A DNA stretch of 64,000 bases, taken from assembly GCA_947095585.1 (NCBI GenBank), contig OX352765.1, positions 62,697,719-62,761,718 of the forward strand, read 5' to 3'. The position numbers and the translations under genes were made by a program. Under the pieces are notes generated by a model. That model searched no databases, was not told the DNA's origin, and saw only the letters and a program-made list of their open reading frames with translations. The stretch is from Nephrocerus scutellatus. Its lineage: Eukaryota; Arthropoda; Insecta; Diptera; Pipunculidae. Each line of letters opens with the position of its first letter. Within the stretch, counting starts at the first letter, position 1. Below are positions 31,621 through 42,980 of the stretch, one piece after another.

Positions 31621-32712
31621 CTAGATAAAAAATATAACCCATAAAAATAAATTTTTTTATGTAAATTCTCTAAAAGGAGATACATATGTGTGCAAAGTTT
31701 GAACCGGGTTAATTTGGAAAAAAATAATATTAGAGCCCCTTTACTTCAAAATGTTTACAAAAACTGTTGTCACCGGAGATACACATGTGTAAAAAATTTG
31801 TATGGGAGCCCCCGACCTTGGGGACCGATCACTTCCAAATTTCAAGTGTTGACATCGGAGAAACACATGTGTTGATAATTTAAAGAAAATCGGGATAGTT
31901 TTTAAGAAATCTATTTATGCCTCAGAGCCCTCAGGGGCCGGTCACTCCAAAAATTGTACAAAAAGTTTTGTCCATCGGAGATACACATGTGTTTAAAATT
32001 TTAAAAAACCAGACTAATTTTTAAAAATTTTTGTATGGACACATTGCTCGTTCACTCCAAACATTTTACAGTTTTGTCCATCGGAAATACACCAATTGCA
32101 AATTTGAAGAAATCGGGCTAATTTTCAATATATTGTTTTATGGGCAACTCTCGGGCCACCCTTTTTACAAAATTGTTTGTCGATCGTAAATACAGATGTG
32201 TTTAAAATTTGAAGAAAATCGGTCTAATTTTAAAAAAATGTATATGAGCCCTGGGGGTGCTTCAGGGCCCGTTCACTCCAAAAACTTGTACAAGAAGTGT
32301 TATCCATCGGAGATACACATCTGTATAAAATTTGAAGAAAATCGGGTTAATTTTTTTGAAAAATTTGTATGGGGCCTCCAGACCCCGGGGCCCGGGGTCA
32401 CCAAAATTTTTAAAAAAAAGTGTTTTCCATCATAGATACACATGTATATAAAATTTGTAGAAAATCGGGTAAAATTTGTAGAAAATCGGGTAAATTTTGT
32501 AAAATAATTGTATGTGAGCCCCCAACCCCGGGACCCGAGGGTCAAAACATTTTAATAGAAAGTGTTTTCATCGGAAACACGCGTGTATGCAAAGTTTCAA
32601 TTAATTCGGACTTTGGGAAGTGGGTTTAAAATTGATCGGAAGATTCCACGGCAAACAAACAAACAGACAAACAAACACGCGGGCACGTAATGATAATATA
32701 GAGAATTTAAAA
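31621..32712 (+). mobile_element. CACATGTG element, long copy, copy 1
   Basis: It begins AACCCATAAAAATAAATTTT with AAATTCTCTA at 31661-31670, carries about eight ~115-bp units, and ends AATATAGAGAATTTAAAAAA (32694). The two boxes AAATTCTCTA and TAGAGAATTT are exact inverted repeats. It encodes no protein; its many open frames come from the tandem units. Confidence 0.8.
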
Positions 32713-32738
32713 AATAAAAAATATATATAGAACATATA

Positions 32739-33623
32739 AAGGGTGGTCAGATTGGAGGTACTTTTTCTTATAAGATTTTTTTGACATGTCACGCGTGACT
32801 ACTGTCAAACTAAATACATAATTTTATTCAGTATTCATTGACATTTCATCATGGAAAACTAACGTCTCAACAACGTTTACAAACCGTACAGTATTACGAA
32901 AATCGACGCTCTGTGAAAAGTATCGATCGCGCGCTCAGGCCAACTTATGGTGTTCAGAGACGAGGTCCATAAGCTTCGTCAATAAGCAAAATTACCGTGT
33001 TTGAGCTGAAGAGCAACCCGAAGCCATTCACGAACTGCCATTTTATCCATTGAAAACTACCGTTTGTCCCGGCCTATAGGCTATAGGAATCATCGGCCCG
33101 TATTTCTTCAAGTATTTCTTCAAGTACTAGGCTGGGGCCAATGTAACAGTGAATGGCGAACGCTATCGCGCCATGATAAACGACTTTGTGATGCCGGAAA
33201 TTGATCTCCACGACATTTGGTTCCAACAAGACGGCGCTACGTCCCATACAGCTCGTGACACAATGGATTTACTGCGTCCTCGTTTCGGTGAGCAATTGAT
33301 CTCTCGTTTCGGACCGGTGGATTGGCCACCAAGACCGTGTGATATCACACCTTTGGACTTTTTTTGTGGGGGTATGTAAAGTCTACATGTTTTTTTGATA
33401 AACCAGCTACAGTTGAGGCATTGGAAGCCAACATTACTCAAGTTATTTGCGAGATACCGACCGAAGTCCTCGAGCGTGTCATTCAAAATTGGTGTTTACG
33501 GATGGCCGAATTACGACGCAGTAGTGGCCAACATTTGAAAAATAATAAAGATTGCCCAATCAATTTGAATTTTTGTTGTTTTATTTCAATTTAAAATCCG
33601 ATACCTCTAAATTGATCACCCTT
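32739..33623 (+). mobile_element. rosa-type (DD41D) mariner, copy 1
   Basis: Flanked by TA, with ends AAGGGTGGTCAGATTGGAGG and, in reverse complement, AAGGGTGATCAATTTAGAGG. The transposase begins near 32850 (SQQRLQTVQYYENRRSVKSI), is then shifted and stopped, and resumes at 33149. There FQQDGATSHTARDTM and DWPPRPCDITPLDFF give 41 residues between the second and third aspartates, as in the rosa group first described from a tephritid. The region with the first aspartate is deleted or unreadable, and a shift lies near 33370, so the copy is inactive. The identical copy in unit 2 was duplicated with its surroundings rather than transposed. Confidence 0.85.
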
Positions 33624-33639
33624 TATTTATAACCATATG

Positions 33640-33907
33640 ACCATAACCCAGAATTTACATGGGAACAAGTCTTATAGTCGGATCTTATTCCTACATACCG
33701 AATTTCACACAAATCGCTTGAGAAATAGCTTAGTTCCTGAAATTCCGATTCCTAATGACTATATCCCAGAATTTCTATAGTAACAAGTCTTATAGTCGGA
33801 TCTAAGTCCTACATACCGAATTTCACACGAATCGCTTGACAAATAGCTTTGTTCCCGAAATTCCAGACTATAATGACCATAACCAAGAATTTCCATAGAA
33901 AAAAGTC
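33640..33907 (-). repeat. 118-bp satellite, target of BEL insertion, copy 1
   Basis: About 2.3 units in minus orientation (ATAGTCGGATCTTATTCCTA, CATACCGAATTTCACACAAA), ending CCATAGAAAAAAGTC where the BEL LTR begins. Confidence 0.85.
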
Positions 33908-34271
33908 TGTTTTCTGTCGCATTGATGATCCATTTAAATTTAGTATATGTTTTATTTTGGGTTAAGATTTCAAACGTCAAACCGAACATATGAATGTCAT
34001 ACACATTTGATTAAAGTAAAATGAATTATTAATGCTAACACCGTCCAGTAGATGTCGGGAAGAATAAGTAGAAAGAATTTAGCAGTACCTCTCTTAGTAC
34101 TTTGTTTTGTGACTAGTACTTTTTTATTTAATTGATAGTTTTGGCATATTTTTGTTCTCCCTTTTCTTTCTTTGTTGGTAAACTAGTTAATGTGTAAAAT
34201 TTATGTCTGCAAAAAATATTGAAAAAATTAATAATCGCAAGAGAATAAAATCATCATTGTTTTAAATAACA
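33908..34271 (+). repeat. BEL 5' LTR (364 bp), unit 1
   Basis: It starts TGTTTTCTGTCGCATTGATG and ends TTTTAAATAACA, so it has TG…CA ends. It is preceded by AAGTC, the same five bases that follow the 3' LTR at 45107-45111. It aligns with the LTR at 44780-45106. Confidence 0.85.
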
Positions 34272-34278
34272 TATTTTT

Positions 34279-34296
34279 TGGTCCTTCGAGCCGGAT
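34279..34296 (+). promoter_or_regulatory. BEL primer binding site, tRNA-Tyr, unit 1
   Basis: TGGTCCTTCGAGCCGGAT is complementary to the 3' 18 nt of insect tRNA-Tyr (…ATCCGGCTCGAAGGA-CCA) and lies seven bases after the LTR. Confidence 0.75.
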
Positions 34297-34372
34297 AACC
34301 GGAAACTATCATAACAAGTAAATTATTTTAATTATTTTAAATTTATATAAAATACATCTTTAACAATGGCGG

Positions 34373-36330
34373 AGCGCAAAACGCTCAACATAAATCGCGG
34401 ACATGTGTTATCTTGAATTTTAGGTTTTAAATCACATCAACAACAATTTGCCAAATTTCCAAATTTGCGACATCAACGCATGGAACATTCTAGAATCAAT
34501 TAAATTAGCTGATTCATCATTTCTGGTAAAAATGATATGTTGCTAGGGTCCGATATATTCTTCAAACTTTTAGGTGTTGGACAAATCAAACTATCCAACG
34601 ACCTTCCTATTCTCCAGAAAACAGTGTTTGGTTGGATAATCGCTGGCAAAGTTACAAAGTCCAAACCAGCCACAAATTATAATACAACATGCAACCTAGC
34701 CATCGAAGAAGACACTAATCAATTAAATAAAAAAAATAGAGAAATTCTGGCAAACAGAAAGAGTTCCTGAAATCAAACATCTCACAATAGAAGAAGAAAG
34801 ATGTGAAGAACACTTCCTTGCAAATGTCAAACGCGATTCTATTGGAAGGTTCATTGTTAAACTGCCGTTCAGGGATGACAATAACAGTCATAAAACGATT
34901 TAATTTTGCGCAAAATAGACTTGAAAGAAATCTAGAAGAAAAAACAATGTATTATGACTTCATTAAAGAGTACATCAATTTGGGTCATATGGTGGAAATA
35001 GATTCAAATTTGGTAGCACAGCCAAATTACTTTTTGTCACATCATGCTGTTTTAAAAACCACTAGCACCACAACGAAATTGCGAGTGGTGTTTGATGGGT
35101 CATTTAAAACGAGTAACAACAGATCACTCAACGATCATCTCTGGGTCGGTATATCAACACAAAGTGATCTTTTTACAATCATATTAAGATTTCGGAAGTA
35201 TCCAATAGTTATGACCTGCGACATAGCTAAAATGTACCGACAGGTGCAAATTGACCAAGAAGATCAAAGGTTCCAACAAATCATCTGGAGAGAAAGTCGT
35301 TATTGTCCAATTTCAATTTTCAAACTGACAACGGTGACATATGGGACAGCTTCGGCACCTTACCTTGCAACAAAGTGTCTACAACAATTGGTATGTAATA
35401 AAGCAGATAATTTTCCGTTGACATATACCGCAGTCATTAACGATTGTTTTGTTGATGACATCCTTACTGGAGCAGAGTCACTTGGCAATAAGTCTCTATA
35501 TAAAAAAAAAAACAAACAGCCATTCAGTTACAATCCGAACTATGTCAAATGTTACAAAGTGGTGGGTTCGAACTTCACAAATGGTGTACACAATTATTAG
35601 AACAAATTCCTAAAGAAAGTAGAGAACAAAAAACTATACTTCAATTCGACGATGAACATTCCATAAAAATTCTTGGAATATTTTGGGCTCCGAAACAAGA
35701 CACACTGTCTTATAAAGTCATTGAACATAATAACAGTCGTCAGGTAACAAAAAGAAGCATTTTATCAGATATTGCTACTATCTACGACCCACTTGGCCTC
35801 ATTGCCCCAGTAATCGTAGTAGCAAAAATCATATGCAACAATTATGGCAAATCCAAGCGGAAGCGGTTTCGACAACAATTAATTCATTTAAAGACGCTGA
35901 ATATCAACAGACATATTCAATCATCATTAGACGGTTTTTGCGATTAATCAGAATCAGCCTACGGCGCTTGTATCTACGTACGAAGTATATCAAACAGTAA
36001 AGTTAACGTTAGCCTACTCTGTGAAAATCCCGTGTAGCTCCGCTCAACAAAGTTACTATTCAAAGGCTTGAATATGTGCAGCAAATTTATTAGCAGAACT
36101 TCAAACCAAGGTCTACTCAGTAATGCATATAAAATTTGATCGACAATATCATTGGTCCGATTCAAAAATTGTGCTTTCATGGCATGCAGCATCATCATTA
36201 AGATGGAAGAATTTTGTGGCCAACTCGCTAACATACAACAACTACCCCCGTTGACGACTGGCATCATATTGGATCGCGGCAAAACCCAGCTGACCTATTA
36301 TCTCGAGGTGTTTCTTTCTGCATTAGAGCT
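34373..36330 (+). pseudogene. BEL/Pao gag start and pol, copy 2
   Basis: ATG at 34367 opens a short gag start (MAERKTLNINRGHVLS). After a large deletion, the protease end follows (MLLGSDIFFKLLGVGQIKL, 34537), so gag and most of the protease are missing. RT motifs are as in copy 1: FDGSFKT, CDIAKMYRQVQID and the FVDD box near 35450. A shift in the poly(A) run near 35505 and stops at 34768, 35945 and 36037 disrupt it. RNase H traces end at the hAT target site. Confidence 0.85.
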
Positions 36331-36757
36331 GAGTCGTTCGTGACTGATCCGTTCGTACTGAACGGAACAGTACAGTGAACCAAAAGAGCGGTACACTTCA
36401 TACGAAATGAACGGAACAGTAGTGATCCAAAATGTCAACCGTTCAGTTCAGTCTTCAGTGGCTCAGTCGTTCAATGGTTCAGTCGTTCAGTCTTCAGTTC
36501 ATTCACTCACTTACTGGTTCTGGTTCTTCGATTCTATTCTATAGTGAATCAAAAGAGCGGTACAGTTCGTTCGTATTGAAGATTGAACGGAACAGTATTG
36601 TTTTTATTATTTGTGGCAACACAGAACAGACGATGATGAGCGAAACATTGAGGATTGGGCCATTGGGTATCTATGGCTGATGGCTCACTCTCACCCATAC
36701 GGAAAACAAATTGGTTTTTGTTTCATTTATTACTTTTTAATGAAATATTCTAAAATA
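36324..36757 (+). mobile_element. hAT-like element, left part, copy 2
   Basis: As copy 1 but with an extra 16 bp (a second CAGTCGTTCA word) near 36470, shared with copy 3. Confidence 0.6.
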
Positions 36758-37640
36758 CCGGGTGATTTTTTAAGCTGAAATTCAAATATCTCGGGAAATA
36801 AACTCTACGAAAAAAATCTCCAAGATAAAAATTTAATCATTCCGCGGATGAAATATATTAGTGTTAAAAATAGTACCCCCATCCATTTTTAATTCTCCTA
36901 CTAAGAACCTATGTATACGATTCAGCATTATGTTTGCAATGTAAATAATTGTTTTTTATTAGCTCGCTTTCGTGTATTTCTGTCTGTGCGGGTGGAATTT
37001 TGTCTAACTTCCCATTGAGCTAGAGACTTGAAACAAAGCTCAGAACTGGATGAACAATAACAAATCGCAAAAAATTAATTCAACGCGAGTTTGCAATTTG
37101 TTTCAGGTCAAAGCAAACTACTACGCACAATATTAGTTTTAAACGTTTTAAATTTTTTTTTGGCTAACATGTTAAATTTTAATTGAGAGCCCGACAATGA
37201 CAGGAACAATTTTTCAGCGTGCATGTGTACGTTTGTCAGTTTCTCTACTCGTATATCTCAGCTTCTACCAATCAGAATCTAATGGGTCTTGTTTTAAAAC
37301 AATAGGTTAGGTTAGCGATGGCGTAATTTGTAACGCGTATGGCGCGTGTCGTATGTGGCGCCTGTCGCATGTGGCATGATCATTATCATGATCGAAAAAA
37401 TGTTTCAGACAAATCTTAAGTACTTTTAGCCGTATAATCCAAAACTACAATAAAAAATAGGGGCTCCTATTTTAATTTCAAAAGTTACCACCGCCCCACC
37501 TACAAGGAGGGGAGGGGATATTAATTTTAGCACCAATGTATTTCCCCGCGGAAACATTAAATTTTTATCGTTGACAGTTTTTTCGTAGAGTGCTTATTTT
37601 CCGTGATATTTGAAAGTTTCAGCTAAAAAAAATCAACCAG
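36758..37640. mobile_element. chimeric long-TIR MITE, copy 2
   Basis: Same composite as 30731-31613, TA-flanked, at the junction between units 2 and 3. Confidence 0.75.
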
Positions 37641-37647
37641 TATAGAA

Positions 37648-38739
37648 CTAGATAAAAAATATAACCCATAAAAATAAATTTTTTTATGTAAATTCTCTAA
37701 AAGGAGATACATATGTGTGCAAAGTTTGAACCGGGTTAATTTGGAAAAAAATAATATTAGAGTCCCTTTACTTCAAAATGTTTACAAAAACTGTTGTCAC
37801 CGGAGATACACATGTGTAAAAAATTTGTATGGGAGCCCCCGACCTTGGGGACCGGTCACTTCCAAATTTCAAGTGTTGACATCGGAGAAACACATGTGTT
37901 GATAATTTAAAGAAAATCGGGATAGTTTTTAAGAAATCTATTTGTGCCTCAGAGCCCTCAGGGGCCGGTCGCTCCAAAAATTGTACAAAAAGTTTTGTCC
38001 ATCGGAGATACACATGTGTTTAAAATTTTAAAAAACCAGACTAATTTTTAAAAATTTTTGTATGGACACATTGCTCGTTCACTCCAAACATTTTACAGTT
38101 TTGTCCATCGGAAATACACCAATTGCAAATTTGAAGAAATCGGGCTAATTTTCAATATATTGTTTTATGGGCAACTCTCGGGCCACCCTTTTTACAAAAT
38201 TGTTTGTCGATCGTAAATACAGATGTGTTTAAAATTTGAAGAAAATCGGTCTAATTTTAAAAAAATGTATATGAGCCCTGGGGGTGCTTCAGGGCCCGTT
38301 CACTCCAAAAACTTGTACAAGAAGTGTTATCCATCGGAGATACACATCTGTATAAAATTTGAAGAAAATCGGGTTAATTTTTTTGAAAAATTTGTATGGG
38401 GCCTCCAGACCCCGGGGCCCGGGGTCACCAAAATTTTTAAAAAAAAGTGTTTTCCATCATAGATACACATGTATATAAAATTTGTAGAAAATCGGGTAAA
38501 ATTTGTAGAAAATCGGGTAAATTTTGTAAAATAATTGTATGTGAGCCCCCAACCCCGGGACCCGAGGGTCAAAACATTTTAATAGAAAGTGTTTTCATCG
38601 GAAACACGCGTGTATGCAAAGTTTCAATTAATTCGGACTTTGGGAAGTGGGTTTAAAATTGATCGGAAGATTCCACGGCAAACAAACAAACAGACAAACA
38701 AACACGCGGGCACGTAATGATAATATAGAGAATTTAAAA
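37648..38739 (+). mobile_element. CACATGTG element, long copy, copy 2
   Basis: Duplicate of 31621-32712 with only a few base changes. Confidence 0.8.
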
Positions 38740-38765
38740 AATAAAAAATATATATAGAACATATA

Positions 38766-39650
38766 AAGGGTGGTCAGATTGGAGGTACTTTTTCTTATAA
38801 GATTTTTTTGACATGTCACGCGTGACTACTGTCAAACTAAATACATAATTTTATTCAGTATTCATTGACATTTCATCATGGAAAACTAACGTCTCAACAA
38901 CGTTTACAAACCGTACAGTATTACGAAAATCGACGCTCTGTGAAAAGTATCGATCGCGCGCTCAGGCCAACTTATGGTGTTCAGAGACGAGGTCCATAAG
39001 CTTCGTCAATAAGCAAAATTACCGTGTTTGAGCTGAAGAGCAACCCGAAGCCATTCACGAACTGTCATTTTATCCATTGAAAACTACCGTTTGTCCCGGC
39101 CTATAGGCTATAGGAATCATCGGCCCGTATTTCTTCAAGTATTTCTTCAAGTACTAGGCTGGGGCCAATGTAACAGTGAATGGCGAACGCTATCGCGCCA
39201 TGATAAACGACTTTGTGATGCCGGAAATTGATCTCCACGACATTTGGTTCCAACAAGACGGCGCTACGTCCCATACAGCTCGTGACACAATGGATTTACT
39301 GCGTCCTCGTTTCGGTGAGCAATTGATCTCTCGTTTCGGACCGGTGGATTGGCCACCAAGACCGTGTGATATCACACCTTTGGACTTTTTTTGTGGGGGT
39401 ATGTAAAGTCTACATGTTTTTTTGATAAACCAGCTACAGTTGAGGCATTGGAAGCCAACATTACTCAAGTTATTTGCGAGATACCGACCGAAGTCCTCGA
39501 GCGAGTCATTCAAAATTGGTGTTTACGGATGGCCGAATTACGACGCAGTAGTGGCCAACATTTGAAAAATAATAAAGATTGCCCAATCAATTTGAATTTT
39601 TGTTGTTTTATTTCAATTTAAAATCCGATACCTCTAAATTGATCACCCTT
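38766..39650 (+). mobile_element. rosa-type (DD41D) mariner, copy 2
   Basis: Duplicate of 32739-33623 with the same frame breaks, including the shift before GYVKSTCFFD, so both derive from one dead copy. Confidence 0.85.
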
Positions 39651-39666
39651 TATTTATAACCATATG

Positions 39667-39934
39667 ACCATAACCCAGAATTTACATGGGAACAAGTCTT
39701 ATAGTCGGATCTTATTCCTACATACCGAATTTCACACAAATCGCTTGAGAAATAGCTTAGTTCCTGAAATTCCGGTTCCTAATGACTATATCCCAGAATT
39801 TCTATAGGAACAAGTCTTATAGTCGGATCTAAGTCCTACATACCGAATTTCACACGAATCGCTTGACAAATAGCTTTGTTCCCGAAATTCCAGACTATAA
39901 TGACCATATCCAAGAATTTCCATAGAAAAAAGTC
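39667..39934 (-). repeat. 118-bp satellite, copy 2
   Basis: Duplicate of 33640-33907, again ending AAAAAAGTC at the LTR. Confidence 0.85.
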
Positions 39935-40298
39935 TGTTTTCTGTCGCATTGATGATCCATTTAAATTTAGTATATGTTTTATTTTGGGTTAAGATTTCAA
40001 ACGTCAAACCGAACATATGAATGTCATACACATTTGATTAAAGTAAAATGAATTATTAATGCTAACACTGTCCAGTAGATGTCGGGAAGAATAAGTAGAA
40101 AGAATTTAGCAGTACCTCTCTTAGTACTTTGTTTTGTGACTAGTACTTTTTTATTTAATTGATAGTTTTGGCATATTTTTGTTCTCCCTTTTCTTTCTTT
40201 GTTGGTAAACTAGTTAATGTGTAAAATTTATGTCTGCAAAAAATATTGAAAAAATTAATAATCGCAAGAGAATAAAATCATCATTGTTTTAAATAACA
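39935..40298 (+). repeat. BEL 5' LTR, unit 2 (partner of the 3' LTR)
   Basis: Identical layout to 33908-34271. In linear order it is the 5' LTR of the BEL copy that ends with the 3' LTR at 44780. Confidence 0.85.
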
Positions 40299-40305
40299 TA
40301 TTTTT

Positions 40306-40323
40306 TGGTCCTTCGAGCCGGAT
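40306..40323 (+). promoter_or_regulatory. BEL primer binding site, tRNA-Tyr, unit 2
   Basis: The same 18-nt tRNA-Tyr complement seven bases after the LTR. Confidence 0.75.
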
Positions 40324-40399
40324 AACCGGAAACTATCATAACAAGTAAATTATTTTAATTATTTTAAATTTATATAAAATACATCTTTAACAATGGCGG

Positions 40400-42351
40400 A
40401 GCGCAAAACGCTCAACATAAATCGCGGACATGTGTTATCTTGAATTTTAGGTTTTAAATCACATCAACAACAATTTGCCAAATTTCCAAATTTGCGACAT
40501 CAACGCATGGAACATTCTAGAATCAATTAAATTAGCTGATTCATCATTTCTGGTAAAAATGATATGTTGCTAGGGTCCGATATATTCTTCAAACTTTTAG
40601 GTGTTGGACAAATCAAACTATCCAACGACCTTCCTATTCTCCAGAAAACAGTGTTTGGTTGGATAATCGCTGGCAAAGTTACAAAGTCCAAACCAGCCAC
40701 AAATTATAATACAACATGCAACCTAGCCATCGAAGAAGACACTAATCAATTAAATAAAAAAAATAGAGAAATTCTGGCAAACAGAAAGAGTTCCTGAAAT
40801 CAAACATCTCACAATAGAAGAAGAAAGATGTGAAGAACACTTCCTTGCAAATGTCAAACGCGATTCTATTGGAAGGTTCATTGTTAAACTACCGTTCAGG
40901 GATGACAATAACAGTCATAAAACGATTTAATTTTGCGGAAAATAGACTTGAAAGAAATCTAGAAGAAAAAGCAATGTATTATGACTTCATTAAAGAGTAC
41001 ATCAATTTGGGTCATATGGTGGAAATAGATTCAAATTTGGTAGCACAGCCAAATTACTTTTTGTCACATCATGCTGTTTTAAAAACCACTAGCACCACAA
41101 CGAAATTGCGAGTGGTGTTTGATGGGTCATTTAAAACGAGTAACAACAGATCACTCAACGATCATCTCTGGGTCGGTATATCAACACAAAGTGATCTTTT
41201 TACAATCATATTAAGATTTCGGAAGTATCCAATAGTTATGACCTGCGACATAGCTAAAATGTACCGACAGGTGCAAATTGACCAAGAAGATCAAAGGTTC
41301 CAACAAATCATCTGGAGAGAAAGTCGTGATTGTCCAATTTCAATTTTCAAACTGACAACGGTGACATATGGGACAGCTTCGGCACCTTACCTTGCAACAA
41401 AGTGTCTACAACAATTGGTATGTAATAAAGCAGATAATTTTCCGTTGACATATACCGCAGTCATTAACGATTGTTTTGTTGATGACATCCTTACTGGAGC
41501 AGAGTCACTTGGCAATAAGTCTCTATATAAAAAAAAAAAAAAAACAGCCATTCAGTTACAATCCGAACTATGTCAAATGTTACAAAGTGGTGGGTTCGAA
41601 CTTCACAAATGGTGTACACAATTATTAGAACAAATTCCTAAAGAAAGTAGAGAACAAAAAACTATACTTCAATTCGACGATGAACATTCCATAAAAATTC
41701 TTGGAATATTTTGGGCTCCGAAACAAGACACACTGTCTTATAAAGTCATTGAACATAATAACAGTCGTCAGGTAACAAAAAGAAGCATTTTATCAGATAT
41801 TGCTACTATCTACGACCCACTTGGCCTCATTGCCCCAGTAATCGTAGTAGCAAAAATCATATGCAACAATTATGGCAAATCCAAGCGGAAGCGGTTTCGA
41901 CAACAATTAATTCATTTAAAGACGCTGAATATCAACAGACATATTCAATCATCATTAGACCGTTTTTGCGATTAATCAGAATCAGCCTACGGCGCTTGTA
42001 TCTACGTACGAAGTATATCAAACAGTAAAGTTAACGTTAGCCTACTCTGTGAAAATCCCGTGTAGCTCCGCTCAACAAAGTTACTATTCAAAGGCTTGAA
42101 TATGTGCAGCAAATTTATTAGCAGAACTTCAAACCAAGGTCTACTCAGTAATGCATATAAAATTTGATCGACAATATCATTGGTCCGATTCAAAAATTGT
42201 GCTTTCATGGCATGCAGCATCATCATTAAGATGGAAGAATTTTGTGGCCAACTCGCTAACATACAACAACTACCCCCGTTGACGACTGGCATCATATTGG
42301 ATCGCGGCAAAACCCAGCTGACCTATTATCTCGAGGTGTTTCTTTCTGCAT
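40400..42351 (+). pseudogene. BEL/Pao gag start and pol, copy 3
   Basis: Same order as copy 2, but the poly(A) run at 41529-41543 is longer, which brings both RT halves into a single 381-codon frame (40830-41975). Motifs are FDGSFKT, CDIAKMYRQVQID, FVDD at 41475-41486, TKRSILSDIATIYDPLGLIA and the connection to RNase H. The protease is still truncated and stops remain at 40795, 41973 and 42065, so the element cannot encode a full Pol. RNase H ends at TTCTGCAT, where the hAT-like element enters; integrase continues at 43903. Confidence 0.85.
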
Positions 42352-42980
42352 TAGAGCTGAGTCGTTCGTGACTGATCCGTTCGTACTGAACGGAACAGTA
42401 CAGTGAACCAAAAGGGCGGTAAACTTCATACGAAATGAACGGAACAGTAGTGATCCAAAATGTCAACCGTTCAGTTCAGTCTTCAGTGGCTCAGTCGTTC
42501 AATGGTTCAGTCGTTCAGTCTTCAGTTCATTCACTCACTTACTGGTTCTGGTTCTTCGATTCTATTCTATAGTGAATCAAAAGAGCGGTACAGTTCGTTC
42601 GTATTGAAGATTGAACGGAACAGTATTGTTTTTATTATTTGTGGCAACACAGAACAGACGATGATGAGCGAAACATTGAGGATTGGGCCATTGGGTATCT
42701 ATGGCTGATGGCTCACTCTCACCCATACGGAAAACAAATTGGTTTTTGTTTCATTTATTACTTTTTAATGAAATATTCTAAAATACCGGGTGATTTTTTA
42801 AGCTGAAATTCAAATATCTCGGGAAATAAACTCTACGAAAAAAATCTCCAAGATAAAAATTTAATCATTCCGCGGGTGAAATATATTAGTGTTAAAAATA
42901 GTACCCCCATCCATTTTTAATTCTCCTACTAAGAACCTATGTATACGATTCAGCATTATGTTTGCAATGTAAATAATTGT
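40587..42980 (+). repeat. tandem unit 3 (partial) of the ~6.03-kb repeat
   Basis: It matches units 1 and 2 until GCAATGTAAATAATTGT (42963-42980), inside the MITE. From there the sequence follows an intact MITE instead of the chimeric one, and then the 3' half of the BEL element. Confidence 0.95.
42344..42351 (+). repeat. 8-bp target duplication TTCTGCAT, left
   Basis: TTCTGCAT here and at 43816-43823 flanks the hAT-like element exactly. Confidence 0.8.

Larger units (their letters stand above)
28548..34559 (+). repeat. tandem unit 1 of the ~6.03-kb repeat
   Basis: The unit runs from the BEL protease tail through RT, hAT-like left part, chimeric MITE, CACATGTG element, rosa mariner, 118-bp satellite, BEL LTR and leader. 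It is nearly identical to unit 2 (about 6,027 bp later); it lacks 16 bp near 30460 and has GAAATAGG where units 2 and 3 have GTTGG at the start. Upstream of 28548 the sequence is unrelated to the other units. Confidence 0.95.
34560..40586 (+). repeat. tandem unit 2 of the ~6.03-kb repeat
   Basis: A full 6,027-bp unit with all components of unit 1. Only scattered single-base differences and a poly(A) length change separate it from its neighbours. Confidence 0.95.
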
